Assembly: GCF_024166365.1 (NCBI RefSeq)
Contig: NC_064821.1
Span: 51,487,093 to 51,551,092, forward strand
From: Elephas maximus indicus
Taxonomy: Eukaryota > Chordata > Mammalia > Proboscidea > Elephantidae
DNA length: 64,000 nt
Direction: 5' to 3'
The position numbers were made by a program, and so were the translations under genes. Shown here one piece after another: positions 34,373 to 45,116 of this stretch (position 1 is the first letter of the stretch; every line of letters begins with the position of its first letter). Under the pieces are notes generated by a model, which made no database searches, was not told the origin of the DNA, and worked only from the letters and a program-made list of their open reading frames with translations.

Positions 34373-37300
34373 ATGGCCGTGGGGAACATCAACGAGCTGC
34401 CTGAGAACATCCTGCTGGAGTTGTTCACCCACGTGCCCGCCCGCCAGCTGCTACTGCGCTGCCGCCTTGTCTGTAGCCTCTGGCGTGACCTCATCGACCT
34501 TGTGACCCTCTGGAAGCGCAAGTGTCTTCGTGAGGGCTTCATCACAGAGGACTGGGACCAGCCCGTGGCTGACTGGAAGATCTTCTACTTCCTACGCAGC
34601 TTGCACAGGAACCTCCTGCACAACCCCTGCGCTGAAGGTGGGGGACAGAGTGGATCTGTCATGCCCTCCTGCCCCAGTGTGGGCCCTAGTCATGATACCA
34701 GCTAACATTTGTTACGGATGTGTTATGAGCTGGGGTTCCTGGGTGGTGCAAACGGTTAAGCTCTTGGCTACTAACCAAAGGTTGGTGGCTCGAATCTACC
34801 CAGAGGCACCTCAGAAGAAAGGCTGGATGACCTACTTCTGAAAGATCACAGCTGTGGAAAACCCTACAGAGCACAGTTCTACTCTGAAATACATGGGATC
34901 ACCATGAGTCAGGACTCAGCAGCAACTGGTTTGGTTTCTTTCGGTTTGGGCACCAGCTAATTTGAATGGTTTAATTTCTTTAATCCTCTCAATATCTGTA
35001 AAAAGTAGGTACTGTTAGTGTACCCTTTCTTCAGATGGGCAAACTGAGGTGAAGAGTGGCATTTCTCATCCCACTCTTAAGATTATTTTCCCTGTGACCT
35101 TTCCGAGGAGAGGGAAATTTGGCTGACTGGGACTACTCATGCCAAAGATATAAGACCAGGAAGTCAGAGCCATATTTTGTTGGCCTAGATCCCAGATTCC
35201 AGGGTTAGACCTACTGAGACTATCCCAGAGGGCAAAGAGGCCTTTGCTTGTGGAGGAGCGGGAGCTCCAGCCTTCTTTACAGCACGTTACAGTAACAGTA
35301 AAACAAGGTTTCTGCAGTTATCAGACCTTGATGGGTTGTAACTAGTCGAAAAGATTTGGGAACTTAGTCTTCCAGTACATGGACAAATTCTGGAACAAAC
35401 TGATGATAAAATAACCCCTCCAGGCTGCCCAGAGTTTTCAGGTGCCTTGTTTCATTTGACTTCCCAGCAATCATGTTGGCAAATTGTGGTCCACTGGCCA
35501 AGTTTGGCCCAGGAGCTAAAAACAGTTTTTACATTTTTAAAGGGTTAGGAGAAAAAAAAATAAAAGACTGCAATAGAGACAGTCATGATCTGTGAAACCT
35601 AAAATATTTACTATCTGGCCCTTTACAGAAAAATTTGCCAGCCCCTGTTCTGACCCCCCTTTACAGAGGAGAAAACCAAGGTTCAGAGAAGGAAAGCGAT
35701 GTGCCTGAGGTCACTAAGCCCAGCAGTGGTAGAGCGGGGACTACTACCCAGGTCTGTCTGGCCCAGGCTAGAGCGTTCCCCATCATGGAAAGGACCAGGT
35801 CTGGTTTTGTGGAAATCACGTAGCATGGTGCCTGGTACACAGGAGGTACTTAACAGGAGGTGGGCATTGTTGATCTGCAGTGCCCCACAACATGCAGCTG
35901 TAGGGTGGCTGGGGAGATCCAGGAAGAACAGGGAGGAGGGGGCAATTGAGAGGTGACCACCAAGGGGCTCCCCTTTGATGTGAACTCTGCTTTCCTGTCA
36001 GATGGTTTTGAATTCTGGAGCCTGGATGTGAATGGTGGCGATGAGTGGAAGGTGGAGGATCTCTCTGGAGACCAGAAGAAGGAATTCCCCAATGGCCAGG
36101 TCAAGAAATACTTCGTGACTTCTTATTAGTAAGATTCAATGCTGGGGGTCTCAGGGTGGGGGGCAGCCATTCACTTCCCCCGGGGTCTCTTCTACCCCTG
36201 GGAGAGGCTGTCCTAGCCCCCAGCGCCCTAATGGTGAGCCCTAGCCCCTCCCATCCCTCCACCTGCCTCCAGCACCTGCCTCAAGTCCCAAGTGGTTGAC
36301 CTCAAGGCGGAAGGCTATTGGGAGGAGCTGATGGACACCACACGACCAGACATCGAGGTCAAGGACTGGTGAGTGCCTGGGGCAAGGGTCTGGGGAGGGG
36401 GGGCCTGCCACTCCGTCGCCCCACCCCCACCCTGCCCCCCACCTCCGAGGTCCTGATGGGCCCTCCCTCTGCCTGCAGGTTCGCAGCCAGGCCAGACTGC
36501 GGGTCCAAGTACCAGCTGTGCGTTCAGCTCCTGTCATCAGCGCACGCACCTCTGGGGACCTTCCAGCCAGACCCAGCAATGATCCAGCAGAAGAGTGATG
36601 CCAAATGGAGGGAGGTGTGTGGGCCGGGGGTGGAGGTGGGGGACACTGCCCACGGCTGAGACTGTAGTCAGACAGGCCTGGCTTCAAATCCCAGCTCTTC
36701 TCACCTGAGCTTCGGTTAGTCTAAGCCTCAGTTGCTTCATCTCCGGAGCTCACAGAGTTCTGAAAGAAGTCAGTGGGATGATGCTGGTAGAGCCGGGCCC
36801 GAAGAAATGTCCAAAAAAGTTGGCTACTATTGATTAGTAATATCAGCTATTTCTGTAGACCAGGAGTCAATGAGGTATTCTTAAAGGGCCAGATATAAAT
36901 ATTTTAGCTTTTGCAGACTATACCGTCTTTGTCCCAGTTACTCACTTTTGCTGTTGCAGCGTTAGAGGACGCTTAGACAATATGTAAATGAAATTTGTAA
37001 AACTTTACTTACAAAAATTAGTGGCTGCCCTGCTGGCTGAAGTTTGTCAACCTCTGATCTAGACCAGCACTGTCTGATAGAACTTTCCGCAATGACGGGA
37101 ATGTTCTGTATCTGTGCTGTCCAGGACGGTAGCCAATAGCCATGTGTGACTATTGAGTGCTTTTAAAAGCCAGTTGTTTAGTGGGGCTGAGGAAGTGAAT
37201 TTTTAATTTTAATTTTAATGGCCACATTGGCCAGTGACAACCTTACTGGACATGGCAGGTCTAGGAATCCTTCGGTCCTTTACAAGGTTGCCTTCAGCTC

Positions 37301-37710
37301 CATTGATCTGCATGATAATCCTGCAGACTAGATGTGGCAGGACGTCGCTCCGTTTCACAGATGAGGCAACAAAAGCCTAGAGAATAGAGTTGGTTTGCCC
37401 AAAATTATAGGGCTAGGACTGAAACCCGATTCTGCTGACTCCTAGTCCAGAGTTCTTTCTCTAGCACTAAGAGCTCCACCCCTTCCTCGCTCCCTTGCTC
37501 CCTCCAGCAGTGTCACCCCTAGGGTCAGCTTCTCTGACCTTTCTCCCTCTCTCTGCCTGCCCCCAGGTCTCCCACACATTCTCCAACTACCCACCCGGCG
37601 TCCGCTACATCTGGTTTCAGCATGGCAGCGTGGACACTCACTACTGGGCCGGCTGGTACGGCCCAAGGGTCACCAACAGCAGCATCACCATCGGGCCCCC
37701 ACTGCCCTGA
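34373..37710 (+). CDS. FBXO44: FBXO44 (FBX30/FBG3), F-box and FBA protein, complete
   Basis: SCF ubiquitin-ligase receptor. In human it has been linked to turnover of BRCA1 and RGS2 and to silencing of repeats; unlike FBXO2 and FBXO6 it is reported not to bind glycoproteins well. Coding exons: 34373-34637, 36002-36128, 36273-36368, 36479-36614, 37567-37710. They make 768 nt, 255 aa, equal to the length I recall for human, with GT-AG junctions and closed frames. The F-box is about 3-50 (INELPENILLELFTHVPARQ) and the FBA domain about 71-252. Tyr234-Trp235 align with the FBXO2 glycan-contact pair. It starts MAVGNINELPEN, as in human. An AfroSINE (34733-34950) and a hAT fossil lie in the first coding intron; two further hAT fossils lie in the last intron. 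Exon lengths 265/127/96/136 are identical in FBXO6, showing recent tandem duplication. Confidence 0.97.
34733..34950 (+). mobile_element. AfroSINE, plus, in FBXO44 intron
   Basis: GGTTCCTGGGTGGTGCAAAC head, GTGGCTCGAATCTACCC B box, GCAACTGGTTTGGTTTC tail. Same strand as the gene. Confidence 0.9.
35474..35650 (-). mobile_element. hAT-Charlie-type MITE fossil (MER1 group)
   Basis: GGCAAATTGTGGTCCACTGG at one end and CTGGCCCTTTACAGAAAAAT at the other are the terminal regions of this non-autonomous DNA transposon group. Confidence 0.6.
36858..37065 (+). mobile_element. hAT-Charlie-type MITE fossil (MER1 group)
   Basis: AAAGGGCCAGATATAAATAT, TTTTGCAGACTATACCGTC and AACTTTACTTACAAAAATTA are diagnostic of the same group in the opposite direction to the copy at 35.5 kb. 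Confidence 0.65.
37072..37255 (+). mobile_element. hAT-type MITE fossil
   Basis: AGCACTGTCTGATAGAACTT to GACAACCTTACTGGACATGG, with TGTGCTGTCCAGGACGGTAG inside, a common mammalian non-autonomous hAT element lying next to the previous one. Confidence 0.55.
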
Positions 37711-38715
37711 CGCTACCAAGCCCCCACCTGCCGAACCCCGACTGGTAAACTGCTGTCAGAAAAGGACAGGGCTTGGAGGGCAGACCCTTGCCCCAACCCC
37801 CCTAGCTCATCCTTGCCCCCCAGTTGCCTTTTTTTGCGGTGCCTCTCCATTTGTGCGGCCCTTGCCTCCTGCGGGGGGCCAGCTCACCACCCACCCAAGG
37901 TCTTGGCTTAAACGATGGCAAGGAGGCCTGCATGGACCCCTTTAACAGACAGGGCCCCTGAGGCTAGAGAGGTGCAGGGTCTTCCCCCAGGCTCCTTTGA
38001 GAGTGAGTCTCCAAGCTCAGATACAACCTAGATCTGCATCTCTACCTTCTTCTCCTAGGGGCTTTCTCTCTGCTTTTTGGAGCCCTTGGAGCAGGGACAA
38101 GCAGGGAGTTGGGCAGGCTGGTGGTTGCCCCAGATAGTTCAGATGCTGGGAGGTGACTATGTCACTCAGACAGGGAAGGAGAGGGAGGGCCCTTCAATCA
38201 CATCCATGGCTACATTTTGCCACTCCGAAGCCATTTTGCTCTGAAGAGAGCTTTGCCCCAGAGGCTCAGGCCTAGTCTGAGATGGGCTGGCCCAGGGTGG
38301 GGTAGGGGTCCAGCCTGAGTTTGGACTGTCCTCATATCAGTGAAGCCCCAGAAGCCAGATGAGTACCAGGTAGAGGCTGGGCTCCCCAAAGGACCCCCTG
38401 AATCCTGCCCAGGGTGACCCAGGGCAGGTCGGGGGCAGGACTGAGCTCTGATTGTGAGAGCTGGAGCAAGTAAGCCCTGGGTGAGTGGGTAGGGGGTTGC
38501 CAGGGATCACTCGTCCACTTCCATACCCCGGCCAGGCTCCCTGTGGCCTGGAGACTGTTCCAAGCGCCCACCCCACTCTCGAACTGCCACTCCCAGATCT
38601 CCCCTCCTCACCACCCTCCTGCCTCCCACTCCTGCTGGAAGGACAGCAGTCCCCTCCTGATCCCACCCACCCCTGTGCATGCAGCCAAATAAAGTGTTCC
38701 CAACCCAAACAGTGC
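37711..38715 (+). other. FBXO44: FBXO44 3' UTR
   Basis: About 1 kb of GC-rich, repeat-free sequence between the stop codon and the poly(A) signal at 38688. No coding signal is seen on either strand. Confidence 0.7.
38688..38693 (+). terminator. FBXO44: FBXO44 poly(A) signal
   Basis: Canonical AATAAA in CCAAATAAAGTG, followed by a short CA- and T-containing stretch suitable for cleavage. It is the first such hexamer after the FBXO44 stop. Confidence 0.8.
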
Positions 38716-39589
38716 ACTACGATTTCTGGGAGGAAAGGCAGACCTGGTGGGAGGCCCTGCCCTGGGCCCTGCAGAAGGTGCAGTGTGTGGCTTCTGCCCA
38801 CAGCACAGACAGGAGTTGGCATTTCATTTCAGATCACAGAACAGGAGTCATGAGACAGACCCTTTAAGCTGCTGCCCAAACATCTGAAGAGGCCTGGCCA
38901 CAAGGCTGGGAGTAGGGGGTTTGTGGATGTTGTCCCTATGATGGGTCGGTTGTGCTGTCCCAGGCACTGCTTGCTGGTGAGCACTCTCTCTGTGGCAAGA
39001 GCTTTACTGACACTGGATAAAATCCAGGTATCTAAAATATTGCCTCGTACACAGTAGGTACTCAGTAAATAACTCATTAAATCTAAGGATCTCATTTAAT
39101 AATAAGGTAGGTTAGGGCCTTGTCTGGGGTCAGTGTAGGAACCACCACCAGCTGTACAGCACTTCAACAAGTTAGAAAAAGGGCGCCTTACCTTGTGGAA
39201 GATGCAGCCCTGGCTAGAGTTATCTATGTGGCCTGGGCCAGGTGCCCTTGTGCAGTGCACAACATGCACAACCACGTGACTGCTCAAAGTTGGTGCTTGA
39301 TAAATATTTGTTGAATGAAGGCAGGAATTCATAAACTAATCCAGGCCAAAACCCAGAGAGGTGTTTACCTTTAAGTTAATTGAGGACCGCCTGGAGTCAC
39401 ACCCCAAAGGAAAGACACAGCCAGGCTCATGCCCAGAATTTCAGCTCTCATCCCTGACAGAGGAGCGCCAGGATGGGGTGGGAGCTGGCTCCACTTCCAC
39501 CACTACAAGTGGAGAGACCAGGTAGAAGGGCTAGGAGGGGGCCAGCACAGGGGATGGGTGTGCCTGGGTGGGGGCTCAGCAGGCTTCCC
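38716..39589. other. Intergenic between FBXO44 and the RTE LINE
   Basis: Unique DNA with a MIR/L2-like scrap near 39040-39080 and 39290-39320. No exon seen. Confidence 0.5.
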
Positions 39590-40367
39590 CTTGAGGGAAA
39601 AACAAAAGAGGAGACCTAAGTCAATGGAATGACTCAAAATGAGATGAAACAGCTGCAAATGTCCGTTAATAATCAGAACATGGAATGTACGAAGTATAAA
39701 TCTAGGAAAATTAGAAGTCAAAGATGAAATGGAATACATAAAGATTGATATCTAGGCATTAGTGAGCTGAAATGGACTGGTATTGGCCATTTTCAGTCAG
39801 ATAATCATAAGGTCTGCTATGCCAGGAATGACAAATTGAAGAGGAATGGTATATTCGTTGTCAGAAAGAACATAGCAAGTTCTATCCTGAAATACAGCGC
39901 TGTCCGTGATAGGATAATACCCATTCGCCTATAACGAAGACCAGTTAATACAACTATTATTCAAATTGATATACCAGCTGGTAAGTCTAAAGATGAAGAA
40001 ATTGAAGATTTTTACCAATTTCTGCAATCTGAAGTTGATCAAATATGCAATCAAGATCCATTGATAATTACTGGTGATTGGAATGCAAAAATTGGAATCA
40101 AGGATCAGTAGTTGGAAAATATGGCCTTGGTGATAGAAATGACTAGGGAGACGGCATGATAAAATTTTGCAAGACCAACAACTGCTTATTCATTGGAAAT
40201 ACCTTTTTTGAACATAAACAGTGACTGTACATGTGCACCTCATGGGATGGAATACACGGGAATCAAATTGATTATACCTGTGGAAAGAGACTATTAAAAA
40301 ACTCAATATCTTCAGTCAGGACAAGGCCAGGGGCTGACTGTGGAACAGACCATCAATTACTCATAAC

Positions 40368-40524
40368 CAATCAAAGCCACTGTTGTCAATTCCAACTCAT
40401 ACTGACCCTATAGGACAAAGTAGAACTGCCCCATAGACTTTCCAAGGAGCGACTGGCGGATTCGAACTGCTGACCTCTTGGTTAGCAGCCATAGCACTTA
40501 TCCACTATCCCACCAGGGTTTCCT
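40368..40524 (-). mobile_element. AfroSINE, minus, first at a shared target site
   Basis: Flanked by CAATTACTCATAAC (40354-40367) and CAATTGCTCATAAC (40525-40538). GAGCGACTGGCGGATTCGAA marks the reversed head. Confidence 0.9.
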
Positions 40525-40538
40525 CAATTGCTCATAAC

Positions 40539-40707
40539 CCAAAACCAAACCAAACCCAGTGCCGTGGAGTCAATTTCGACTCATAGCGACCCTATAGAAC
40601 AGAGTAGAACTGCCCCATAGAGTTTCCAAGGAGCGCCTGGCAGATTCAAACTCCTGACCATTTGGTTAGCAGCCATAGCACTTAACCACTATGCCACCAG
40701 GGCTTCC
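40539..40707 (-). mobile_element. AfroSINE, minus, second at the same target site
   Basis: Starts with the reversed tail AAAACCAAACCAAACCCAGT and ends ACCAGGGCTTCC, followed by a third target copy CAATTGCTCATA at 40708-40719. Confidence 0.9.
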
Positions 40708-42689
40708 CAATTGCTCATATGCAAGTTCAAATTGAAGCTGAAGAAATTAGAACAAGTCCATGAGAACCAAAATACAACCTTGAGTATATCCCACCTAAAT
40801 TTGAGACCATCTAAAGAATAGATTTGACACATTGAATACTAGTGCCCAAAGACCAAATGAGTTGTGGGATGAAGTCAAGGACATTACACATGAAGAAAAG
40901 GTCATAAGAAAGAAAAAACCAGAAATGAATGTCAGAAGAGACTCTGAAACTTTCTCTTAAACGTAAAGTAGCTAAAGCGAATGGAAGAAATGAAGAAGCA
41001 AAAGAGCTGAATATAAGATTTCAAAGGGCGGCTCAAGGAGACAAAGTAAAGAATTATAAGGAAACGTCCAAAGACCTGGGGTTCAAAAACCAAAAGGGAA
41101 GAACATGTTCAGCATTTCTCAAGCTAAAAGAACTGAAGGAAAAAATCAAGCCTTGAGTTGCAATACTGAAGGATTCTATGGGCAAAATATTGAATGACAC
41201 AGGAAGCATCAAAAGAAGATGGAAGGAACACAAAGGGTCATTGTATCAAAAGAATTGAAGAAGTCCCAGCTGCGCTGAAGGCATGGGGGGAAAACAAGCC
41301 TCTAGGAATTGATGGAAGACCAGCTGAGATGTTTCAACAGAGGTGCTCACTTATTTATGCGCAGAAATTTGGAAGACAGCTACCTGGCTAACCGACAGGA
41401 AGAGACCCGTATTTGTGCCCATTCCAAAGAAAGGTGATCCAACAAAATGTGGAAATTACCAAACGATATCATTAATATCACATGCAAGTGAAATTTTGTT
41501 GAAGATAATTCAAAAATAGTTGCAGAAGTAATTGACAGGGAACTGCCAGAAATTCGAGCCGGATTAAGAAGAGGTCATGGAACAAAGGATATAATTACTG
41601 TTGTCAGATGGATCTTGGCTGAAAGCAAAGAAAGATGTTTACCTGTGTTTTATTGCCTATGCAAAGGCATTCGACTGTGTGGATCATAACAAATTATGGA
41701 TAACATTGCGAAGAATGGGAATTCCAGAACCTTTAATTGTGCTCATGAGGAATCTGTACTTAGACCAAGAGAACAGAACAAAAGGATACTGCATGGTTTA
41801 ATAAAGTCAAGAAAGAAAGGTGTGTGTCAGGGATGTATCCTCTCACCATACTTTTTCAATCTGCATGCTGAGCAAATAATCCAAGAAGCTGGACTATATG
41901 AAGAAGAATGTGGCTGCAGGATTGGAGGGAGATTCATTAACAGCCTGTGATATACAGATGACACAACCTTGCTTGCTGAAAGTGAAGAGGACTTGAAGCA
42001 CTTACTGATGAAGGTCAAAGACTATACGGCCTTCAGTATGGATTACACCTCAACATAAAGAAAACAAAAGTCCTCTCAACTGGACCAATAAGCAACATCA
42101 TAATAAACATAGAAAAGATTGTCAAGGATTTCATTTTACTTGGATCCACAATCAACACCTGTGGAAGCAGCAGTCAGGAAATCAAACGATATATTGCATT
42201 GGGCAAATCTATTGCAAAAGACCTCTTCAAAGTTTTAAAAAGCAAAGATGTTGCTTTGAGGACTAAGGTGCACCTGACCCAAGCCATGGTATTTTCAATT
42301 TTTTTTTTTCTTATGCACAGGAAAGGAAGACAGAAGATGAATCGGTGCCTTTGAATTATGGTGTTGGCTGAAAATATTGGGTATATCACAAGAACAAATA
42401 AATCTGCCTCGGAAGTACACCCAGAATGCTCCTTAGAGATGAGGATGGCGGGACTTCTCCTGTACTTTGGACATGTTATCAGGAGCGACCAGTCCCTGGA
42501 CAAAAAGCAAAGCTGGATTGATACAGTGGCTGCAACAATGGGCTCAAACATAGTAACAATTGCGAGGAGAGCGCAGTGTTTCCTTCTGTTGTACATGGGG
42601 TTGTACGTGTACCTGTTGTACATGGGGTCGCTATGAGTCGGAACCCAAGAAAGGGCACCTAACAACAAGTCAGTACAGACTGCTGAGCC

Positions 42690-43270
42690 GCCCCGCGCCT
42701 GGGGAAGAAGTCAGCAAGGCGGGAATCGTAGGCCGAGGTCCCGTGTCCGTCAGCGCGTAAAAGGGCAGGAGGCCCAGCCTTCTCTCCCGACGCTCCCTTA
42801 CCGGGCCCCTCGCTGGGCCCGGTGCAGACGGGGGCGTGGCCAGCCGGAGGGGGCGGGCCCGTCGCGGGCGTGGCCGGGCGGCCCAGGGGGCGGCCCGAGC
42901 GCGGCCTGAGAGCGGAAGCACGCCGAGGCTGCCGGCTGACTCCAGGCCGACCCCAGCTCCGGGCGCGCCCGGGCGCCCAGGTCTCTGCCTAACCAGGGTC
43001 AGGGGGTGGTGTGGGGCGGCAGGTGCGGTAAGGGACGTGGGTCCCCGGCGGAGTGGGGGCGCTGGGGCTGTCACAGCCCGCTGACGCGGCGTCGGGCGGG
43101 GTTCCGGGCGGCGTGGGCCGTTCGCTGCTGCTGGATCCGCGCGGGATGTCGGGCAGCCGGGCCCCCGCTCTGGCCAGGGCCCTCCGCGGTTCGGCCCAGG
43201 CCGAGGCTCAGCTCCCGCGGCCACTACTCCTGGAACGGAGATAACCGCAGTGCCTGGGGTGGGGGGAGGA
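42690..43270 (+). promoter_or_regulatory. FBXO6: CpG-island promoter of FBXO6
   Basis: About 0.6 kb of very high CpG density with several GGGCGTGGCC and GGGGGCGGGCC boxes and an ETS-like GCGGAAGC near 42911. It starts directly after the RTE LINE tail. The next gene on the plus strand is FBXO6, whose coding start is 2 kb to the right, so a non-coding first exon here is likely. Open frames on both strands are by-products of GC content. Confidence 0.7.
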
Positions 43271-43673
43271 GGTCGTTGGGAGTGTCGTTGGAGAAGGGCG
43301 CTAGTATGTGGGGAGCCTAATCCGTGTGCGGAGTGCTGTTTAGAAGTGGGTTTCCAAGATACTAATAGGTTGTGCAAAGTGCTATGACGGGAAAAACTAA
43401 AACCCAGTGAGCTTTCAGAACCAACTGTAATAAAATTTTTAACATATGAAATGTCCTTTTTAAAACACTGTCAACTGGGAGAAGCATGTCTAGGCCAAAT
43501 ACAAGTCGCAGGCTCCGAACAAGGGTTTCTTGATTACAAGTAGCTCCTTACGCACCGGCGCGTTTTATCATCCGCCCCACCCCACGCCCCAGTTTCCCAC
43601 ATTCATTGGCCTGGGGAGAAACATGACGGTGCCGGGTGGGGCCAGGGTCAGGGCCACCTTGGGGCTTTTTGTT

Positions 43674-43888
43674 GGGGACTACCCTGGTGGCATAGGGGTT
43701 AAGTGCTACAGCTGCTAACCAAAAGGTCGGAAGTTCAAATCCACGAGGCGGTCCTGGGAAACTCTATGGGGAAGTTCAAATCCACGAGGCGCTCCTGGGA
43801 AACTCTATGGGGCAGTTCTACCCTGTCCTATAGGGTCACTATGAGTCGGAATCGACTCGACGGCACTGGGTTTGGTTTTGGTTTTGGT
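43674..43888 (+). mobile_element. AfroSINE, plus, with internal 41-bp duplication
   Basis: Short-subtype head (CCTGGTGGCATAGGGGTTAA), a 41-bp duplicated body segment and a clean tail CGACTCGACGGCACTGGGTT. One of the least diverged SINEs here. Confidence 0.92.
43731..43812 (+). repeat. 41-bp direct tandem duplication inside a SINE
   Basis: Two adjacent units starting AAGTTCAAATCCACGAGGCG, at 43731 and 43772, with one visible mismatch. Confidence 0.95.
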
Positions 43889-45116
43889 ATCTTACTTATG
43901 TGCTTATTGTTTTTAATGTGCCACGCTAAAATGCCCTTCCAGGGGCAGGAGCCAGAGTGTGGGGACAGGGGGAGCACCCATCCTCATTTTTCTGGGATGG
44001 GAGTGCTTGGCTTCTTTGGCTAAGTCTCTGTGGAAAATGAGAAGAGGCCAGAAGTTCCCTTAGTTTTCCCTTCTTGTATACAGACAGTGTTCCCTCCTTC
44101 ATGAATCATGATCAGATGAGACCTACCTGGGTGATAGAACAAAGCCTGGCAGCTGCCTGCCCAGCCCGACCCACCTGGGACATGTGTAGATTTAGATTCA
44201 GGCAACACATTCAAGCCAGGGCTGTGGCACAGTCTGGGAGTTTTCCAAAAACCTTGTGCAATTCAGATGTAAAAGGAGGAATGTGTTCCTGGGACAATAA
44301 CTACAACCCACCATAGGAGTGTGACAGAAATATTTATAATGTGATGGTAATGTGTGATGAACACTTCTCTCTACCAGCCCTGTGCTAAATGTTTTACTTA
44401 TGCTAACTCAGGCCTCCTAGCTTCAGGTCAGACAGTTACCATCTCCTTAAAGCCACCCAGCCTGTCCGTGCAGACCAGAATGGGAACCCAGGCAGTCTGG
44501 CTCCAATGCTTTAATCTCCTTTTTGTTTTCTGGGCATTTCAAAGTGGCTCCAGCCTGACATCTCAACGCAGTCCAGCCTGGAGCTGAGGGACCTCCTGTG
44601 TCTCATTAGCTTCCAGGCCAAAGCAAGTGATCTGGGGGAAGGAGGGTGCTTCTAGGCACTAGCCCTACCACTTAATGAACAGTTGGAGGGCACGGTCTGG
44701 GTATGTGGAAAAGAGTTTATATTCTAACGGCGAATTCACAGCATTAAAACAAAAGAACAACAGTTACCAGAACAACAGTTACCAGGAACCTTCGCAGAAG
44801 TTTGCAGAGCTCTCAGAAAACCAAATCCACCCGGCCTGCTGGCTCCAAAATTAAGCCATTATTATTTTCCTAATGGGTTGGGTAATGGGGGTGGGGGCAT
44901 TTTAAAGAAATTGTCCCTAAAAATTTTATTAATGTTTTTGTTGCCCTCTTCCAAATGTATGCAACCACTTCGTATTTTGATTTTTTTACCATATGCTGGA
45001 AGGACCCTTAGCAAAGCCCCTTGTCTAATCTTGCACCAAAGAGGAAGCGGAGGATGACAACGAAGTCTAACTGTCGCCCCCTGCAGGCCTGTGCATGCAC
45101 CTGCCCCACCACAGCC
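43889..45116 (+). other. FBXO6: Probable FBXO6 5' UTR intron
   Basis: DNA between the CpG island and the ATG exon, with no coding signal. An acceptor CCCCCTGCAG at 45077-45086 would place 30 nt of 5' UTR before the ATG. Confidence 0.45.

Larger units (their letters stand above)
39590..42668 (+). mobile_element. RTE-clade LINE (RTE1-like), near full length, decayed
   Basis: Encoded pieces in order: endonuclease start near 39676 (RTWNVRS), TGDWNAKIG motif near 40074, linker peptide 40929-41156, reverse transcriptase with FIAYAKAFDCVDH (41650), a GVCQGCILSPYFFNLHAEQ region (41820) and YTDDTTLLAES (41950), then a C-terminal MRMAGLLLYFGHVIR stretch (42440). Many stops and frameshifts break it, including a stop just before YTDD, so it is inactive. 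Two SINEs interrupt it at 40.37-40.71 kb. The tail (GGGTCGCTATGAGTCGGAAC, GCACCTAACAACAA) matches the AfroSINE tail. It is the likely LINE partner of the SINEs. Confidence 0.9.

Noticed and set aside
41601-41950. Active reverse transcriptase gene
   Set aside because: The RT motifs are split between frames with stops, and two SINEs interrupt the element; it is a dead RTE LINE.
42670-43377. 235-codon minus-strand frame over the FBXO6 CpG island
   Set aside because: Ala/Arg/Pro-rich translation of CpG-island DNA, opposite to the gene; no domain.
45021-45116. FBXO6 translation from the upstream in-frame ATG
   Set aside because: The extra 32 residues do not resemble the human or mouse N-terminus and a plausible splice acceptor lies within them at about 45086; the MAVVSINQLPE start fits mouse.
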